NCBI GenBank assembly: GCA_034436375.1
Contig: DAOTVS010000007.1
Location: forward strand, 1-34,928
DNA: 34,928 nucleotides
Source: DAOTVS01 sp034436375
GTDB lineage: Bacteria; Chloroflexota; Anaerolineae; SpSt-313
Direction of reading: 5' to 3'
The notes under the pieces are model-generated. The model was not told the DNA's origin, searched no databases, and saw only the letters and a list, made by a program, of their open reading frames with translations. Shown here piece after piece: positions 23,609 to 31,034 of this stretch (positions within the stretch are counted from its first letter, which is position 1; each line of letters begins with the position of its first letter). Both the position numbers and the translations under genes were made by a program.

Positions 23609-24004
23609 ATGTCAGCAAGTATCCAACCCGGGCTCACGGGCTGCCTGGAGATGCTGGTGGGGCCGGAACACACTGCGCTCCACCTGGGGAGCGGGAATGT
23701 GGAAACCCTGGCTACACCGGAGATGGTGCGGCTGATGGAGCGGGCGGCGGTGGCCGCGGTGGACCCCCTGCTGCCGCCGGGGCAGATGACGGTGGGCGCC
23801 CGGATCGACGTGGAGCACCGGGCCCCAACGCCTGTCGGCATGCGCGTGCAGGCTTGCGCCCGGCTGGTGGCGGTCAATGGCCGCCGGCTGACTTTTGAGC
23901 TGGAGGCAAGCGACGAGCGCGAAGTGGTAGGGGTGGGCCGCCACGAGCGGGTGATCATCGACCTGGCGCGCTTTGGTGAGCGCCTTGCCGCCAAACGCAG
24001 CTAG
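23609..24004 (+). CDS. Hot-dog fold thioesterase, fluoroacetyl-CoA thioesterase-like family
   Basis: A 131-residue single-domain hot-dog protein. The pattern IQPGLTGCLEMLVGPEHTALHLGSG, then LATPEMVRLMERAAVAAVDPLLPPG, TVGARIDVEHRAPTPVGMRV and RRLTFELEASDE, GVGRHERVIID matches the family that includes the FlK fluoroacetyl-CoA thioesterase, with the Thr, Glu and His catalytic set plausible in LATPEMVRLME and in VEHRAPTPVG. Most members are housekeeping acyl-CoA thioesterases of unknown substrate, and there is no reason to suppose fluoroacetate resistance here. GGAGATAAGC precedes the ATG. It is convergent with the AI-2E family gene. Confidence 0.85.
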   Translation: MSASIQPGLTGCLEMLVGPEHTALHLGSGNVETLATPEMVRLMERAAVAAVDPLLPPGQMTVGARIDVEHRAPTPVGMRVQACARLVAVNGRRLTFELEASDEREVVGVGRHERVIIDLARFGERLAAKRS

Positions 24005-24102
24005 TGGGCCCCGCGCTGGTTTTGATGAGTACCCGTTGCCTACAGGGGGCGACTCCGACCTGACAAGACCAGTGCGGGAAGCCACTGGGGCATTTCTCTG
24101 TC

Positions 24103-25248
24103 CTAATCCGCAGGCTTGGCATGCCGCTGGTTGCGAATGTGTTGCAGGGCGGCGTCGGGCGATACGCTCGCCGGCGCAGTGCGGATGTAGAGATAGTGCA
24201 CCATGTCGCGCAGCATGGCGGCCAGAGGCACAATGATCACCAGCCCCAACAGGCCCCAGAGGGCGCTGCCGATGACCAGGAGCAGGATGATGACGGCGGT
24301 GCGCACGCGCACGCTGCCGCCGACGATGCGGGGCACGATGATGACGCTCTCCAACTGCACGACGCCGAAAATCGCCAGGAACGCCCAAAGCGCCAGGATG
24401 GGGCGCTGAAAGGAGGCGATGATCATGGTGGGGATGGCGGCCAGGAACGGCCCCAGGGTAGGGATCAGGTCCAGGATGCCTGCGAGGAAGCCGAGCAGGA
24501 GGGCAAAGTTTACCCCTAACAGGGCCAGGGCGATAGTCGTTGAGCCGCCGAGCACGGCTGCGATCACGATCTGGCTGCGCACATAGGCGCCCGCCACATC
24601 GTTCGCGATGCGCCCCAGGTTCAGGATATCGGACCGCATGACTTCTGGGATGACGTTGATCAGGGCGCGCTGGAACGGCCTGGCATCATAGAGGATCAGG
24701 AAGACCCAGACCGGCACCGCCAGGTACCCCAGGGTGATGCTGATGGCGTTGGTCACCACGACGAGGCCGCCCACGATGCCCTGCTGAGCCCCAACCAGTA
24801 TGCTGCCGACAATCTGCTGCACCTGGGCATCCAGTGAAGCGCGCAACTGTGGCGGCAGGCTGGTGAGGTACCAGTCGCGCACGGCGGCGAATTGCCCCTG
24901 GATCTCGATGGCGATCTGGTCCCAATTGGCGATGAGCTGCTCGGCCTGGGCAATGATGGCCGGCACGAGCAAGGCGAAAAAGGCCGCGATCAGGCTCAAC
25001 CCGGCAATGTAGATGAACACAATCGCCAACACACGGCCGGCCTTGGTGTGGCGTAGGAAAGGCGGCAGATGAGCCTGCAGCCAATCCACTGCAGGCAGCA
25101 CCAGGTAGGCCATGAACAAGCCCAACAGGAACGGGGTCAATGCGACGCGCGCAGCGTAGAGCACCCACAGGATCGTGATCAGGGCGGCCGTCACCAGGGC
25201 GGCGCGTGCCCAATGCCGGGGCGTCCAGCTTGAGAATGGAAAAAGCAT
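24103..25248 (-). CDS. AI-2E/PerM family membrane protein
   Basis: A 381-residue multi-pass protein of the AI-2E transporter (PerM, UPF0118) family. Signs are the N-terminal helix pair (AALVTAALITILWVLYAAR and TPFLLGLFMAYLVLPAVDWL), the central soluble part around IEIQGQFAAVRDWYLTSLPPQ, and the conserved C-terminal helices LLGFLAGILDLIPTLGPFLA and ESVIIVPRIVGGSVRVRT with IILLLVIGSALWGLLG. Family members range from autoinducer-2 exporters to Na+/H+ antiporters, so the substrate cannot be named. I start at ATG 25248, after GGTGAGGT; a GTG at 25260 is an alternative. A near-consensus promoter lies about 45 bp upstream. Confidence 0.9.
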   Translation of the reverse strand: MLFPFSSWTPRHWARAALVTAALITILWVLYAARVALTPFLLGLFMAYLVLPAVDWLQAHLPPFLRHTKAGRVLAIVFIYIAGLSLIAAFFALLVPAIIAQAEQLIANWDQIAIEIQGQFAAVRDWYLTSLPPQLRASLDAQVQQIVGSILVGAQQGIVGGLVVVTNAISITLGYLAVPVWVFLILYDARPFQRALINVIPEVMRSDILNLGRIANDVAGAYVRSQIVIAAVLGGSTTIALALLGVNFALLLGFLAGILDLIPTLGPFLAAIPTMIIASFQRPILALWAFLAIFGVVQLESVIIVPRIVGGSVRVRTAVIILLLVIGSALWGLLGLVIIVPLAAMLRDMVHYLYIRTAPASVSPDAALQHIRNQRHAKPAD

Positions 25249-25568
25249 GTGGGACCTCACCGTTGCTGCGAATTTGCCAGCAATAGCCGCATTATACTGC
25301 GATGAACGAGCGTGTCAATGTACCTTATGGTACGTGTTCAGCCTGCCCTGTTGCGAGCCTGCTACACGCCGTGTCGGGCCTGCTACCGGGGAGGCATATA
25401 CCTGCAACGCACAGGGAGTAGACTGGGTATAGCAGGCAGACAGCCGACTCCACGGCGATAGCCTGTTGAGCGCTTTGCATTGGCTCTCGATGCGAAAGGA
25501 GGAACTGGCGACCGCTGGAAAGCGTCCTATAGGCAGGAGTTCAGGTGTTCTTTGCCAGGAGGTGGCAG
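25249..25568. promoter_or_regulatory. Divergent intergenic region (320 bp) between the AI-2E family and LysM genes
   Basis: The left part holds the minus-strand promoter of the AI-2E family gene. Next to it lies a 14-bp palindrome, GTACCTTATGGTAC (25320-25333). Further right, two direct copies of GRGCCTGCTAC begin at 25355 and 25376, 21 bp (two helical turns) apart, with ACACGCCGTGT between them. I see no clear plus-strand promoter for the LysM gene, although GGTATAGC near 25428 could be a poor -10. No gene is visible in the region. Confidence 0.5.
25291..25318 (-). promoter_or_regulatory. Near-consensus promoter of the AI-2E family gene
   Basis: On the minus strand TTGACA and TATAAT, both perfect hexamers, are separated by 16 bp, one below the optimum. 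Transcription would begin near 25284, giving a leader of about 36 nt before the ATG at 25248. Confidence 0.85.
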
Positions 25569-26288
25569 GTGAAGCTCCGAGTTGCGTTGATTGTCCTGGT
25601 CATTGCCCTCTTGACGCCCTTGGTCCTCTCGCCGGCGGTGAGCGCAGCGCCCCCCGCGGCCGGAGACGTGTACTACACCATACGCTATGGGGATACCCTC
25701 ACCCGCATCGCACGGCTGTACGGCGTCACGGTGAACGCGATCGTGCTGGCCAATGGCATTACCAATCCCAACTATATCCGTGCCGGCCAGCGGCTGCTGA
25801 TCCCGACAAGTATTTCCACCGCCTGCAGCTATCAGATCTATACTGTGCAGCGTGGCGATACCCTCTCGGCGATCAGCCGCAAATTCGGCGTCTCGGTGTG
25901 GTCATTGGTGAATACGAACCACCTGCGCAGCGCCAACCTGATCTTTGCGGGCCAGCGGCTGGTCATCCCCAAGGCTGGATTCACGATCGATTCCCCCGTC
26001 GCAAACTCGATCCTCAATGGGAACGTGCATGTTACGGGGCAGGCAGCCGCCTTTGAGAACCAAATCGCCGTTGAGGTGCGCACAGCCAGCGGGGCGGTGC
26101 TCGCGCGCGGGACGGCCATGATCACCGGTGTGGAGATGGGGCAGACGGGGCCCTATGCGATCGACCTGAGCTGGACCAGGCCTGTCCGGAGCACGGCCGG
26201 CCGTGTGGTGGTCTTTGATACCAGTCCGCGGGATGGCTCGATCATCAGCCAGGTTTGTGTCGACGTTACCATTCAGGGCACGAATTAG
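25569..26288 (+). CDS. Secreted LysM-LysM-Gmad2 protein
   Basis: A 239-residue exported protein. I start at the GTG giving VKLRVALIVLVIALLTPLVL, preceded by GGAGG six bases earlier; this is a clean Sec signal peptide with likely cleavage after AVSA (about residue 28). Two LysM domains follow at about residues 34-78 (YYTIRYGDTLTRIARLYGV to GQRLLIP) and 86-132 (YQIYTVQRGDTLSAISRKF to GQRLVIP), which bind N-acetylglucosamine polymers such as peptidoglycan. The C-terminal domain (FTIDSPVANSILNGNVHVTG, then FENQIAVEVRTASGAVLARG) fits the Gmad2 immunoglobulin-like domain of spore and sporulation-like surface proteins. No catalytic domain is present, so a cell-surface binding role is likely. Confidence 0.88.
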   Translation: MKLRVALIVLVIALLTPLVLSPAVSAAPPAAGDVYYTIRYGDTLTRIARLYGVTVNAIVLANGITNPNYIRAGQRLLIPTSISTACSYQIYTVQRGDTLSAISRKFGVSVWSLVNTNHLRSANLIFAGQRLVIPKAGFTIDSPVANSILNGNVHVTGQAAAFENQIAVEVRTASGAVLARGTAMITGVEMGQTGPYAIDLSWTRPVRSTAGRVVVFDTSPRDGSIISQVCVDVTIQGTN

Positions 26289-26299
26289 CATCTTTTTCG

Positions 26300-26333
26300 G
26301 GGAGTTGTGTGCCCGTGTGGGCACATAACTCCC
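26300..26333. terminator. Hairpin between convergent genes, possible bidirectional terminator
   Basis: GGGAGTTGTGTGCCC and GGGCACATAACTCCC pair over 15 bp with one wobble around a GTGT loop. It lies between the stop codons of the LysM gene (plus) and the sugar-type binding protein (minus). Neither strand has a U-tract after the stem, so it does not fit the classical model, but position favours transcription termination or mRNA end protection. Confidence 0.6.
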
Positions 26334-26341
26334 TCCACGCA

Positions 26342-27829
26342 TCAGTGCTCCCCCGTTCTATTCCACGGGCGCTCCGTGAGGGCGCGGTTGATTTTCTGCG
26401 CCAGCGCCGGCAGCAGGTCGGCGGGTTTGGCAGCGTTGGTGTAGATCATCTGGAGCTGGTCCAGGTCGGCGATGATTTCCTTGCCCAGATCGTAGCGGGT
26501 GCTGCGCCGGGGGGCGCCGAGCTCGGCCAGGCGAGTGTAAAAGCTGGCCGTCTGCCCCGCGGGCGAGACTGCCGGCGATGAACGGAATGGGGCCGTTCGC
26601 AGTGCGCTCTGCCGGACGGGGATCACGGCCAGGCCTGCCGCGACCAACTGCACGGCAAAGGCCTGAGAGGCCTGGCACTGGAGTGCCGCCCAACTGGCCT
26701 CCACGTCCCTCACTGCCGCGGGAATCAGGGCGCCGGCCGTAAAGCTGGGGACAAAAAAGGCTGCCCCTTCAGCCCGTACGGGCGGCAGGCCGATATCCCA
26801 GTCAAAGCCGGCAAGGGGGGAGTGGTCGCGCAAGTAGCCGAGCTGCCAGCTCCCGTCCAGGAGGATCGCTACCCGGCCGGCGGCAAAAGAGGCGCGGGCC
26901 TCAGCTGCGCCTGGAGGCAGCGCCACGCTATCTACGTAGATCAGGCTCTGGTAGAATGCCAGGGCCTCGATGGCTCGCGGATCGTCGAGCAGGCAGCGAG
27001 TGAGGGCCTCATCCCAGATGTGGGCGCCATTGAGGTTGGGCCATGCCTCCCAGCACCACTGTATGCCCGTGGCGGCAAAGCCGTATTGGGCGGTCCTGCC
27101 GTTCTGGCGTGCGGTCAGCGCCCTGCCCCACTGCTGTAACTGCTTCCACTGCCACAAGGCCGTCGGTGCGGGCGCCTGCAGGCCTGCCTCATGGAAGAGA
27201 TCCAGGTTAAAGTAGCTGTGGAGCGATGCTTGCAGGCTGGGCAGCCCGTAGAGGCGCCCGGCCATCGTCCATTCGCCCCTGGCCTCCGCGCAGGTATCGC
27301 ATGCTTCTGGCGGCGGGGGCGAATCATTGCCGTAAAGCCACTGCCCCAGCGCCTTGGAGCCGATGTCGGCCAGGAGAAGGCTTGCCCTGTCCTTTGCTAC
27401 CAGATCATTCAGGGCCAGCGCCGCCCCACTGGCGACCCAGGAGGCGACATCTTGCGCGGCCAGGAAGATGAGCGCAAAGGGATCGCCGCCGGCCAGTCGG
27501 GTCAGGATGGTTGCTGGAAAGGATGCGGCGGCAATATGCTGCACCCGGACGCTGAGGCCCGCCTCTGGCCTGAGGCACCCGGCAAATGCCTGTTCGGCGG
27601 CCTGTGCGAACTTGGCTCCCCAGCAGGTGGCGGCGGTGAGCTCAACCTGCCGGAAAGCAGGTGTGGAGGGTGGCGACGGGGTTGTCGTTGCCCCTACCGT
27701 GGCCCCCGAGGGGGCTGCCGCTGGAAATGCGCAGGCGCCCGCCGCCAGGGCCATCCCCATGAGGGCCGCGCGGGTCAGGAACGTGCGGCGAGGCAGGCGA
27801 TTGCTGTCTTTTCCACTATCTGCGTCCAT
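26342..27829 (-). CDS. Tat-exported lipoprotein, family 1 (sugar-type) ABC substrate-binding protein
   Basis: A 495-residue extracytoplasmic binding protein. I start at MDADSGKDSNRLPRRTF, seven bases after GGAG; the N-terminus then has a twin-arginine motif (PRRTFLTR), a hydrophobic stretch and a lipobox-like AAGAC, followed by a low-complexity A/T/P/S linker. The body has LTRLAGGDPFALIFLAAQDV, NLDLFHEAGLQAPAPTALWQW and AAEARASFAAGRVAILLDGSW, which mark solute-binding protein family 1, known for sugars. It is the last gene of a peptide-type (Opp/Dpp) operon, 16 bp after the ATPase gene, and has no family-1 permeases beside it. It may deliver to another transporter, or sense the substrate. The internal Cys pair EACDTCAE is unusual. 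Confidence 0.85.
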   Translation of the reverse strand: MDADSGKDSNRLPRRTFLTRAALMGMALAAGACAFPAAAPSGATVGATTTPSPPSTPAFRQVELTAATCWGAKFAQAAEQAFAGCLRPEAGLSVRVQHIAAASFPATILTRLAGGDPFALIFLAAQDVASWVASGAALALNDLVAKDRASLLLADIGSKALGQWLYGNDSPPPPEACDTCAEARGEWTMAGRLYGLPSLQASLHSYFNLDLFHEAGLQAPAPTALWQWKQLQQWGRALTARQNGRTAQYGFAATGIQWCWEAWPNLNGAHIWDEALTRCLLDDPRAIEALAFYQSLIYVDSVALPPGAAEARASFAAGRVAILLDGSWQLGYLRDHSPLAGFDWDIGLPPVRAEGAAFFVPSFTAGALIPAAVRDVEASWAALQCQASQAFAVQLVAAGLAVIPVRQSALRTAPFRSSPAVSPAGQTASFYTRLAELGAPRRSTRYDLGKEIIADLDQLQMIYTNAAKPADLLPALAQKINRALTERPWNRTGEH

Positions 27830-27845
27830 GTGGCCGCTCCGGGGC

Positions 27846-28853
27846 TCAGGCTCCGTAACGATGGCAGGCCACCTGGTGGCCCGGGGCAACCTCGCGCAGG
27901 AGTGGCACCAGGCTGCGGCACCCCTCATTTGCCTCGGTGCAACGCAGTTGAAAGACGCATCCGGGCGGCGGATTACGCAAGTCGTGGGTCAGCCCCTCGG
28001 TCACACGCAGGGGCTTGCGCTCCCTGATCGATGGGATGGACGCAATCAGGAGCCGGGTATAGGGGTGGAGCGGCCGCTGGAACGCGGCCCACACGGGAGC
28101 GATCTCCACAATGTTCCCGGCATACATCACTGCGATGCGATCCACCAGTTGGGCCTGCAGGCCCATGTCGTGGCCGATCAGGATCATCGACATGTTCAGG
28201 CGCTTCTTTACGTCCAGCAGGGTCTGAGCGACCACGCGCTGGACGACCACATCAAGCGCGCTGGTGGGCTCGTCGGCGATGAGCAAGGGCGGGCTGAGGG
28301 CAATAGCCATGGCAATGCATACGCGCTGCTTCATACCGCCGCTCAGCTCGTGGGGATACAGATCGTAGACGCGGCCCGGCAGCCCCACCATGGCCAACAG
28401 ATCCAGAATGCGCTCCCGCAGCATTTTCCTGGGCTGATGGCCACTGTGGGCTTCAATGCCGTCGGCGATCTGCTCGCTGACGCGCATAACCGGGTTCAGC
28501 GAGTTCATGGCGCCCTGCGGGATGAGGGCAACCTGGCGCCAGCGCCGCTCGCGCAGCTCATGCTCATTCAGAGTCACCATGTCGGCGCCGTTCAGCAGCA
28601 CCTGGCCGCCCATGATGCGCCCCGGCGGCTGAACCAGGCGCAGGATGGCCATGGCTGCCGTCGTCTTGCCGCACCCCGACTCGCCGACCAGCCCCAGCGT
28701 CTCGCCGTGGGAAACGTGGAAATAGACGCCGTTGACGGCGATGACATCGCCCAGGGGGGTCGCATAGTGCACCCGTAGCTCGCGGACGTCCAGCACCGGA
28801 GCGGGGCCCGCAATGCCTGCCGTGCGTTGGGGCTCGTGTCTTGTGGTCATCAT
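27846..28853 (-). CDS. Opp/Dpp-type ABC transporter ATP-binding protein (DppD-like)
   Basis: A 335-residue ATPase of the peptide/nickel/opine importer family. Walker A is GESGCGKTT (residues 57-65), the Q-loop is IPQGAMNSLNP, the signature is LSGGMKQR, Walker B is LLIADEPTSALD and the switch histidine is in LIGHDMGL. The C-terminal oligopeptide/dipeptide domain follows, with a four-cysteine pattern (GCVFQLRC, EGCRSL, VACHRY) characteristic of OppD/OppF proteins. The ATG overlaps the permease stop (ATGA). The partner ATPase is the partial gene at the right end of the window, on the far side of the pentapeptide-repeat gene. Confidence 0.95.
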   Translation of the reverse strand: MMTTRHEPQRTAGIAGPAPVLDVRELRVHYATPLGDVIAVNGVYFHVSHGETLGLVGESGCGKTTAAMAILRLVQPPGRIMGGQVLLNGADMVTLNEHELRERRWRQVALIPQGAMNSLNPVMRVSEQIADGIEAHSGHQPRKMLRERILDLLAMVGLPGRVYDLYPHELSGGMKQRVCIAMAIALSPPLLIADEPTSALDVVVQRVVAQTLLDVKKRLNMSMILIGHDMGLQAQLVDRIAVMYAGNIVEIAPVWAAFQRPLHPYTRLLIASIPSIRERKPLRVTEGLTHDLRNPPPGCVFQLRCTEANEGCRSLVPLLREVAPGHQVACHRYGA

Positions 28854-29779
28854 GCTGGCTTGGCTCCTCTCAAGCGCGGGTTGGCGATCTCATCCAGGCC
28901 GACGGCGATCAGGAAGAGGCCGGTGAAGATGATAACCAGGATCAGGATGGGGAACCCCCACCACCACCACATACCCCGGATAATGGCCGAGGAGCGAATG
29001 GAGTAAAAGATGGTCATGCCCAGTGTCGGGATGCGAGTGGGGCCCAGGCCCAGTGCTTCCAGGCTGGTCGCCGCCAAGATCGCGCCCGACACGTTGCCCG
29101 CCAGGCTGGAGGCCAGGTACGGCAGCATGTTAGGCATCATCTCTCTGAACATGATGTCTGGCGTCGAGACGCCCGAGAGACGGGCCATGCGCACGTATCC
29201 GCGCTCGCGCAGGGTAAGCGCCTGCGCGCGGATGACCCGGGTGGGCCCAGCCCAGGAAAAGAGCGCCAGAATCAGGGCCATGCTGTTGATATCGACCTGG
29301 CGCACGTAGGAGGAGATCACAATCAGTACGGCCAGGGAGGGGATGGTGATCACCGAGTCGGCCAGGGTACGGATTACATTATCGACCCAGCCCCCCATAA
29401 AGCCGGCAGTGAAGCCAAAGAGGACGCCGATGAGCATCCCAATGCCGGCGGCGATCAGGCCCACCTGGAAGGAACGGGGTGCGCCAGTGATCACGACGGC
29501 GAGCATATCCCGACCGTTGCTCTCGGTGCCGAGGGGATGCGCAGGGTCAGGCGGAGGCGACAGGGGGTTGTGGGCCCACATGGGCGGCAGATTCAGGGGG
29601 GCCGCGCCGACCCGCGCCAGCTTTACATCCCAAAACCAGGGGCCGATGAGCCCCATCAGGATCACGGCCAGCACCATCGCGGCGCCGATGATGAGCTTGG
29701 GGTTCAGCCAGGGCGAGTCCCAGTGGGTCACGCGTAAGGCCCCGCGTGCAAGGGGTTTTCCGGCTGTGAGTATTGCCAT
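28850..29779 (-). CDS. Opp/Dpp-type ABC transporter permease (DppC-like)
   Basis: A 309-residue inner-membrane permease. The first helix (LIIGAAMVLAVILMGLIGPWF) is followed by the periplasmic HPLGTESNGRDMLAVVITGA, the hallmark of the OppC/DppC group, then further helices and the cytoplasmic coupling region RERGYVRMARLSGVSTPDIM ahead of EALGLGPTRIPTLGMTI (EAA-type loop). It lies 4 bp after the DppB-like gene. A run of four Trp (MWWWWGFP) near residue 275 is unusual. Substrate, peptides or oligosaccharides, is not fixed by the sequence. Confidence 0.95.
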   Translation of the reverse strand: MAILTAGKPLARGALRVTHWDSPWLNPKLIIGAAMVLAVILMGLIGPWFWDVKLARVGAAPLNLPPMWAHNPLSPPPDPAHPLGTESNGRDMLAVVITGAPRSFQVGLIAAGIGMLIGVLFGFTAGFMGGWVDNVIRTLADSVITIPSLAVLIVISSYVRQVDINSMALILALFSWAGPTRVIRAQALTLRERGYVRMARLSGVSTPDIMFREMMPNMLPYLASSLAGNVSGAILAATSLEALGLGPTRIPTLGMTIFYSIRSSAIIRGMWWWWGFPILILVIIFTGLFLIAVGLDEIANPRLRGAKPA

Positions 29780-29783
29780 ATGG

Positions 29784-30794
29784 CTACCGCCTCTGATAAG
29801 TGATCCGTGGATCGATCAGCGGATAGATCAGGTCGATGATCAGAACGGCTGTGGCAGTGGTGAGGATCAGAATGAACACGATGCCCTGAATGACTGTATA
29901 GTCGTTGTTGACGATGCCCTGGTAGAGCAGGTAGCCCATCCCGGGGTAGGCAAAGAGGTATTCCACCAGGGTCGAGCCACCCACAATGCCCCCCAGACTC
30001 AGGGCCAGGGCTGTCACCTGGGGCAGCACAGCGTTGCGCACGGCGTAACGCCAGAAAACACGGCCCGCCCGCAGGCCCTTGGCCTGGGCCAGGATCATAT
30101 AATCCTCGCCTTCGTTGGTGATCATCATGCCGCGCATGCCCAAGGCCCAAAAGCCCATGGAGGCGATGACGATGGCCAGGGCAGGCAGGGTACCATGGTA
30201 CACAACACTCTTGATAAACGCCCAATTCCACCCCTGCACGATCCCTCGACCAAAGCCGCCTGATATAGGGAACAGGCGCAGGCCAAAGCCGAAGACGTAG
30301 ATCAGGAGGATGGCCAGCATGAAGAAAGGGATGGAGGTGAAAGCCAGGCTCAGGGGCAGGAGGCTCTTCAACAGGCGGGGGGTGCGGCGCCAGCCCATCA
30401 GCGCACCGATGGTCGTGCCCGCGATGAATGAGATGAGGGTGGCGATTGAGAGCAGCCCCAAAGTCCAGGGGAGTGAGGATGCCACCATTTCCTCCACCTT
30501 GACGGGGAATTGGGTCAGCGAGTAACCCAGGTCGAAGGTGATGGAGTTGAGCAAGAAACGCAGGTACTGCAGGAGCGGCGGTGCATCCAGACCAAAGCGG
30601 GCCCGCCAGGCCTCGATCATCGGGCCGCTATTCTGTACATAGCCGGCCTGAGCTGTGAGGCGACTGACCATGGCTGCTACCGGGTCACCCGGCGCCAGGC
30701 GCGGGATGATGAAGATGAGCGTGGCGCCCAGCCACACGGTCAGCAGGTACATGCCCAGACGGCGTATCACATAGGCTTTCGTCAAACCACGCAT
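29784..30794 (-). CDS. Opp/Dpp-type ABC transporter permease (DppB-like)
   Basis: A 336-residue permease. I start at MRGLTKAYVIRRLGMYLLTV, which is the usual DppB N-terminus and is preceded by AAAGGGG. The first helix leads to IIPRLAPGDPVAAMVSRLTA, the conserved PGDP element of the OppB group. The coupling loop is visible as NEGEDYMILAQAKGLRAGRVF with RNAVLPQVTALALSLGGIVGG, and VEYLFAYPGMGYLLYQGIVN follows. A 64-bp palindrome separates it from the binding-protein gene upstream, which would let binding protein be made in excess over permease. Confidence 0.95.
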   Translation of the reverse strand: MRGLTKAYVIRRLGMYLLTVWLGATLIFIIPRLAPGDPVAAMVSRLTAQAGYVQNSGPMIEAWRARFGLDAPPLLQYLRFLLNSITFDLGYSLTQFPVKVEEMVASSLPWTLGLLSIATLISFIAGTTIGALMGWRRTPRLLKSLLPLSLAFTSIPFFMLAILLIYVFGFGLRLFPISGGFGRGIVQGWNWAFIKSVVYHGTLPALAIVIASMGFWALGMRGMMITNEGEDYMILAQAKGLRAGRVFWRYAVRNAVLPQVTALALSLGGIVGGSTLVEYLFAYPGMGYLLYQGIVNNDYTVIQGIVFILILTTATAVLIIDLIYPLIDPRITYQRR

Positions 30795-30937
30795 GGCGCC
30801 CCTTTCACTCTGGGAACCACATCCGCTTGTCAGACCTGGCACATCGATTCGATGCCGGGCATCGCTTGGCCAGAACCTGCCACCTGGCTTACCGGGTTAA
30901 TGGCTGCGCAACCGCCTGGCATTGAGCCTTGGGGTAT

Positions 30938-31001
30938 GGGGTGGGTATTGCCCCTGTTTTGCCGCTCTGCAGAGTGGCAAAACACGGGCAATACCCACCC
31001 C
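30938..31001. repeat. 64-bp near-perfect palindrome between binding-protein and permease genes
   Basis: The two 32-nt halves are inverted copies with two mismatches, one of which is a wobble pair in RNA; the centre is CTCTGCAGAG. It begins 33 bp after the binding-protein stop and lies 144 bp before the DppB start. There is no U-tract. Stable hairpins in this position in other importer operons, for example the REP elements after malE, protect the upstream mRNA or cause partial termination. The remaining bases of the 240-bp gap show only the small palindrome CATCGATTCGATG near 30842. Confidence 0.88.
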
Positions 31002-31034
31002 CTAACAGATCTGGCTGCGAGCCTGCGTCAAGGA

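Noticed and set aside
27354..28778. 474-codon plus-strand frame opposite the sugar-type binding protein and ABC ATPase genes
   Set aside because: It crosses two convincing minus-strand genes and their junction, and reads as random composition.
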